Origin: Candidatus Dadabacteria bacterium
Lineage (GTDB): Bacteria; Desulfobacterota_D; UBA1144; Nemesobacterales; UBA2774
DNA: 8,236 nt
Direction of reading: 5' to 3'
NCBI GenBank assembly: GCA_020054175.1
Contig: JAGVLR010000204.1
Span: forward strand, 1 to 8,236
Part shown: piece after piece, positions 5,858 to 8,236 of the stretch
How the letters are laid out: each line of letters begins with the position of its first letter
Numbering within the stretch: position 1 is the first letter of the stretch
The notes under the pieces: model-generated
Database searches by the model: none
Told to the model about the DNA's origin: nothing
Seen by the model: only the letters and a program-made list of their open reading frames with translations
Position numbers and translations under genes: made by a program

Positions 5858-7555
5858 ATGGATGAAAATAAGAAGGTTACCGTCGGGGCTTATATCGCAG
5901 CCCGGCTCTCGGAGATCGGTCTGGCGCATTACTTCGCCGTGCCCGGAGACTACAACCTGACACTCCTCGACGAGCTGCTCAAGAACTCGTCGCTTGAGAT
6001 GATAAGCTGCTGCAACGAGCTCAATGCGGGCTACGCTGCGGACGGATACGCGAGGGCACGGGGCGCGGCGGCACAGGTAGTGACATTCTCCGTCGGCGGC
6101 CTCTCCGCACTCAACGCCATCGCCGGGGCCTACGCTGAAGACCTCCCCGTCGTGATAATCTCGGGCGGCCCCAACACGAATTCCGGGGTCGAGAACCAGG
6201 TCCTTCATCACACCTGCGGCGAGGTGCGCTACGGCTACCAGAGAGATATATTCTCACACGTGACGGCTGCGTCGGTCGTCCTGAAGCACCTCGAAGACGC
6301 GCCGTTCCTGATCGACAGGACCATCGAAAAGTGCGTCTCCGCAAGAAAGCCGGTTTATATAGAAGTTCCCTGCAATCTCGCTGGGCATATAATTCCGGCC
6401 CCGCGAAAAAGAACATTCGCCAGAAAGACACGGAGCCACGAAGAAACATTAAACGAAGCCGTGGAAAAGACGGTCGAGCTCCTCTCGGGCGCGGCGAAGC
6501 CTGTCCTCGTCGCCGGGGGTAAGCTGAAATCATTCGGCGCGTCGGAGGCGTTCATGAAGCTCGTCGACGCTTCGAACTATGCTGTTGCCTCGATGCCCGT
6601 CGCCAAGGGCATAATCCCGGAAAGTCATCCATATTATATAGGCACATATTGGGGGCCGGTGAGCAGCCCGTGCACGGCGGAAATAGTAGAGTCCGCCAAC
6701 ATGTATCTTTTCGCCGGGGCCGTCTTCACGGATTACACGACTTGCGGATACTCGGCCCTCATAAATCCATCGAGGCTCATCCATGCGGGGCCGGGGTTCG
6801 TCAAGCTGCCGGACGCGATTTACGACGGCATAGAGCTTTCTGAATTTCTGGAAGAGCTCTCGAAGAAGATAAAACCAAACGACGCCTCTCTCGTCGCATA
6901 CGAGCACATAAAGATCGAGCTAGCTGCATCGCATCCTCCAGTGGAGTCCGCGCCGATAACGACGCGAAGACTTTTCGAGAGGGTGGAGAAGATACTGACT
7001 CCAGGAATGGCTGTCGTCGCGGAGACAGGCGACTCCTGGTTCAACACTATGAAAATGAAGCTCCCCGACGGGTGCGGCTACGAGATACAGATGCAGTATG
7101 GCTCCATAGGGTGGTCGGTAGGCGCGGCGCTCGGTTACAGCCTCGGTAGCGGCGCCGCGAAAAGGGTCGTCGCATTCATTGGCGACGGCTCGTTCCAGCT
7201 CACGGCGCAGGAGGTCTCGACGATGATACGCTACGGCCTCCGTCCCATTATCTTCCTCATCAACAACGGCGGCTATACGATCGAAGTCGAAATACATGAC
7301 GGCCCATACAACAACATCAAGAACTGGGACTACGCCGGCCTCGTCGACGTGTTCAACGCAGGCGAAGGGAACGGCTGGTCGGCAAAAGTCAGGACCGAGG
7401 GCGACCTCGAAACGGCGATAGAAAAGGCCCTGGCCCACGGCGGGCTCAGCCTGATAGAGGTAATAATAGACAGGGACGACTGCAGCAAGGAGCTTCTCGA
7501 ATGGGGAAGCCGCGTCTCTGCCAACAACTCACGCCCGCCGATATGCGCCGGCTAG
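5858..7555 (+). CDS. pdc: Pyruvate decarboxylase (thiamine diphosphate-dependent)
   Basis: A 565-residue cytosolic enzyme converting pyruvate to acetaldehyde and CO2, the length of known pyruvate decarboxylases. PYR domain: VPGDYN with catalytic D31, CCNELNAGYAADGYAR with cofactor-activating E54, and the His pair LHHTCGE (H117, H118) that marks PDC-type decarboxylases. PP domain: GDGS at 442-445 through NN at 469-470, the Mg/thiamine diphosphate motif, then GYTIEVEIHDGPYNNIKNWD with catalytic E476. This last stretch and DDCSKELLEWGSRV near the end closely resemble the Zymomonas enzyme as I remember it, which favours PDC over indolepyruvate decarboxylase. I choose ATG 5858 because GGAGG at 5843-5847 lies ten bases upstream; the in-frame ATG at 5819 has no such site and overlaps a small hairpin (5806-5819, AGGCG-AAGC-CGCCT). 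It is divergent from the oxidoreductase gene and 82 bases ahead of a short-chain reductase gene. Confidence 0.95.
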   Translation: MDENKKVTVGAYIAARLSEIGLAHYFAVPGDYNLTLLDELLKNSSLEMISCCNELNAGYAADGYARARGAAAQVVTFSVGGLSALNAIAGAYAEDLPVVIISGGPNTNSGVENQVLHHTCGEVRYGYQRDIFSHVTAASVVLKHLEDAPFLIDRTIEKCVSARKPVYIEVPCNLAGHIIPAPRKRTFARKTRSHEETLNEAVEKTVELLSGAAKPVLVAGGKLKSFGASEAFMKLVDASNYAVASMPVAKGIIPESHPYYIGTYWGPVSSPCTAEIVESANMYLFAGAVFTDYTTCGYSALINPSRLIHAGPGFVKLPDAIYDGIELSEFLEELSKKIKPNDASLVAYEHIKIELAASHPPVESAPITTRRLFERVEKILTPGMAVVAETGDSWFNTMKMKLPDGCGYEIQMQYGSIGWSVGAALGYSLGSGAAKRVVAFIGDGSFQLTAQEVSTMIRYGLRPIIFLINNGGYTIEVEIHDGPYNNIKNWDYAGLVDVFNAGEGNGWSAKVRTEGDLETAIEKALAHGGLSLIEVIIDRDDCSKELLEWGSRVSANNSRPPICAG

Positions 7556-7577
7556 ACCGCTGCCCGTGCGAAGATAT

Positions 7578-7607
7578 TTGTGACAGTAAACCGGCGCCGT
7601 ATATGAT
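7578..7607 (+). promoter_or_regulatory. Putative promoter of the short-chain dehydrogenase gene
   Basis: TTGTGA (7578-7583, 4 of 6 to the -35 consensus) and TATGAT (7602-7607, 5 of 6 to the -10 consensus) are separated by 18 bases in the 82-base gap after pdc. The reductase may therefore be transcribed separately as well as by read-through from pdc; no terminator is visible in the gap. Confidence 0.35.
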
Positions 7608-7637
7608 AATAAATAAAGTGCGCACGGAGGAAGAGCC

Positions 7638-8236
7638 ATGCCCGGCAGGGTTGCGTTAATAACAGGTGGAGCCAGAGGAATAGGAAGAGGCACGGCCCTC
7701 GCCCTCGCGGGTATGGGCTGGGCTGTGGCGATATGCTACAGGACGAGCGAGGACGAGGCGGTAGAGACGGCAAAGGCTGTAGAATCCCTCGGCGCGGAAG
7801 GTCTTCACTTCAAGGCTGACGTCTCCGACCCCGATTCCGCCTTCAGGCTCGTTAAAAATGTCGAAGGGGAATGGGGGCGAATAGACGCCCTCATAAACTG
7901 CGCGGGGCCCTACCATAAAATTAACCTCCTAGAAGAAACGCCCGAGGGATGGAGCGGGATGTTCGACAACAACCTCCATCACGTTTTCTACATGAGCCGC
8001 GCCGTCGCGCCGGGGATGAAATCACGGAAATGGGGAAGAATCATAAACTTCTCCGTCGCCGGGGCCGACAGGCTCGCCGCGAGAACCGAAATAACGCCTT
8101 ACTTCATAGCGAAGGCGGGAATACTCATGCTCACACGCTCGCTCGCCCGCGTCCTCGCCCGTGACGGCATCACGGTAAACGCCGTCTCTCCGGGATTCAT
8201 AGACTCAGGCAACGATATTCTTCCCGGCCTCGAAGA
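7638..8236 (+). CDS. Short-chain dehydrogenase/reductase, FabG-like (partial, 3' end cut by window)
   Basis: The first 199 codons of a classical SDR, reading to the window edge without a stop. A Rossmann nucleotide-binding motif TGGARGIG sits at residues 9-16, an acidic ADV motif at about 61-63, the structural NCAG at 87-90, then a catalytic triad of S139 (NFSVAG), Y155 and K159 (YFIAK), with a Asn in DNNLHHVF ahead of it, and the NAVSPGF turn that follows the active site. About 50 residues are missing if it has the usual 250. It would carry out NAD(P)H-dependent reduction or oxidation of a carbonyl/alcohol, most like 3-oxoacyl-ACP reductase, but SDR substrates cannot be told from these motifs. 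Ser and Tyr are 16 residues apart rather than the usual 13 of FabG, a spacing nearer to other SDR branches. ATG 7638 has GGAGG at 7626-7630. Whether it works with pyruvate decarboxylase is unknown. Confidence 0.93.
   Translation, partial: MPGRVALITGGARGIGRGTALALAGMGWAVAICYRTSEDEAVETAKAVESLGAEGLHFKADVSDPDSAFRLVKNVEGEWGRIDALINCAGPYHKINLLEETPEGWSGMFDNNLHHVFYMSRAVAPGMKSRKWGRIINFSVAGADRLAARTEITPYFIAKAGILMLTRSLARVLARDGITVNAVSPGFIDSGNDILPGLE

Overview
The window comes from a Gram-negative, moderately GC-rich bacterium. Three complete or nearly complete small genes encode Sec-exported proteins, and two C-terminal tails look like sorting or membrane-anchor signals (an IPTL-CTERM type at 1-123, and a Cys-containing type in a broken gene at 2689-2948). 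Isoleucine ATA and arginine AGG/AGA codons are used freely, and strong GGAGG ribosome sites precede most genes. Together with the DUF7151/collagen-like remnant, this suggests an uncultured lineage of the deltaproteobacterial kind, but the placement is only an inference. No rRNA, tRNA, CRISPR array, transposase or phage gene is visible.

Layout. The left part (1-2498) is envelope-related: the end of an IPTL-CTERM surface protein, a secreted hypothetical protein (minus strand), a periplasmic YceI-family lipid-binding protein (plus strand) with a clear terminator, and a second secreted hypothetical protein (minus strand). The centre (2689-5669) is a minus-strand block read right to left: an FAD-dependent disulfide oxidoreductase, a small soluble DAC-domain (diadenylate cyclase-like) protein, a calcineurin-like metallophosphoesterase, and then the decayed 3' end of a surface-protein gene. 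A good promoter for this block lies at 5726-5753. The right part (5858-8236) is divergent: a complete pyruvate decarboxylase close to the Zymomonas type, followed by the start of an FabG-like short-chain dehydrogenase/reductase.

Functional reading. The most interesting unit is the DAC-domain protein with a phosphoesterase 18 bases downstream. It resembles a self-contained make-and-break pair for a nucleotide signal. A 13-base direct repeat with a 21-base period sits just upstream of the DAC gene. The third residue of the DAC RHR motif is Leu, so activity is uncertain. Pyruvate decarboxylase is uncommon in bacteria and would give acetaldehyde and CO2; no alcohol dehydrogenase of the classic type is seen here, although the adjacent reductase or genes beyond the window could use the product.

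Two reading-frame breaks (in the oxidoreductase and in the surface-protein remnant) each fall in a short run of C on the coding strand and are each repaired by a single base. They could be assembly errors, real mutations or variable homopolymers; the sequence alone cannot decide.
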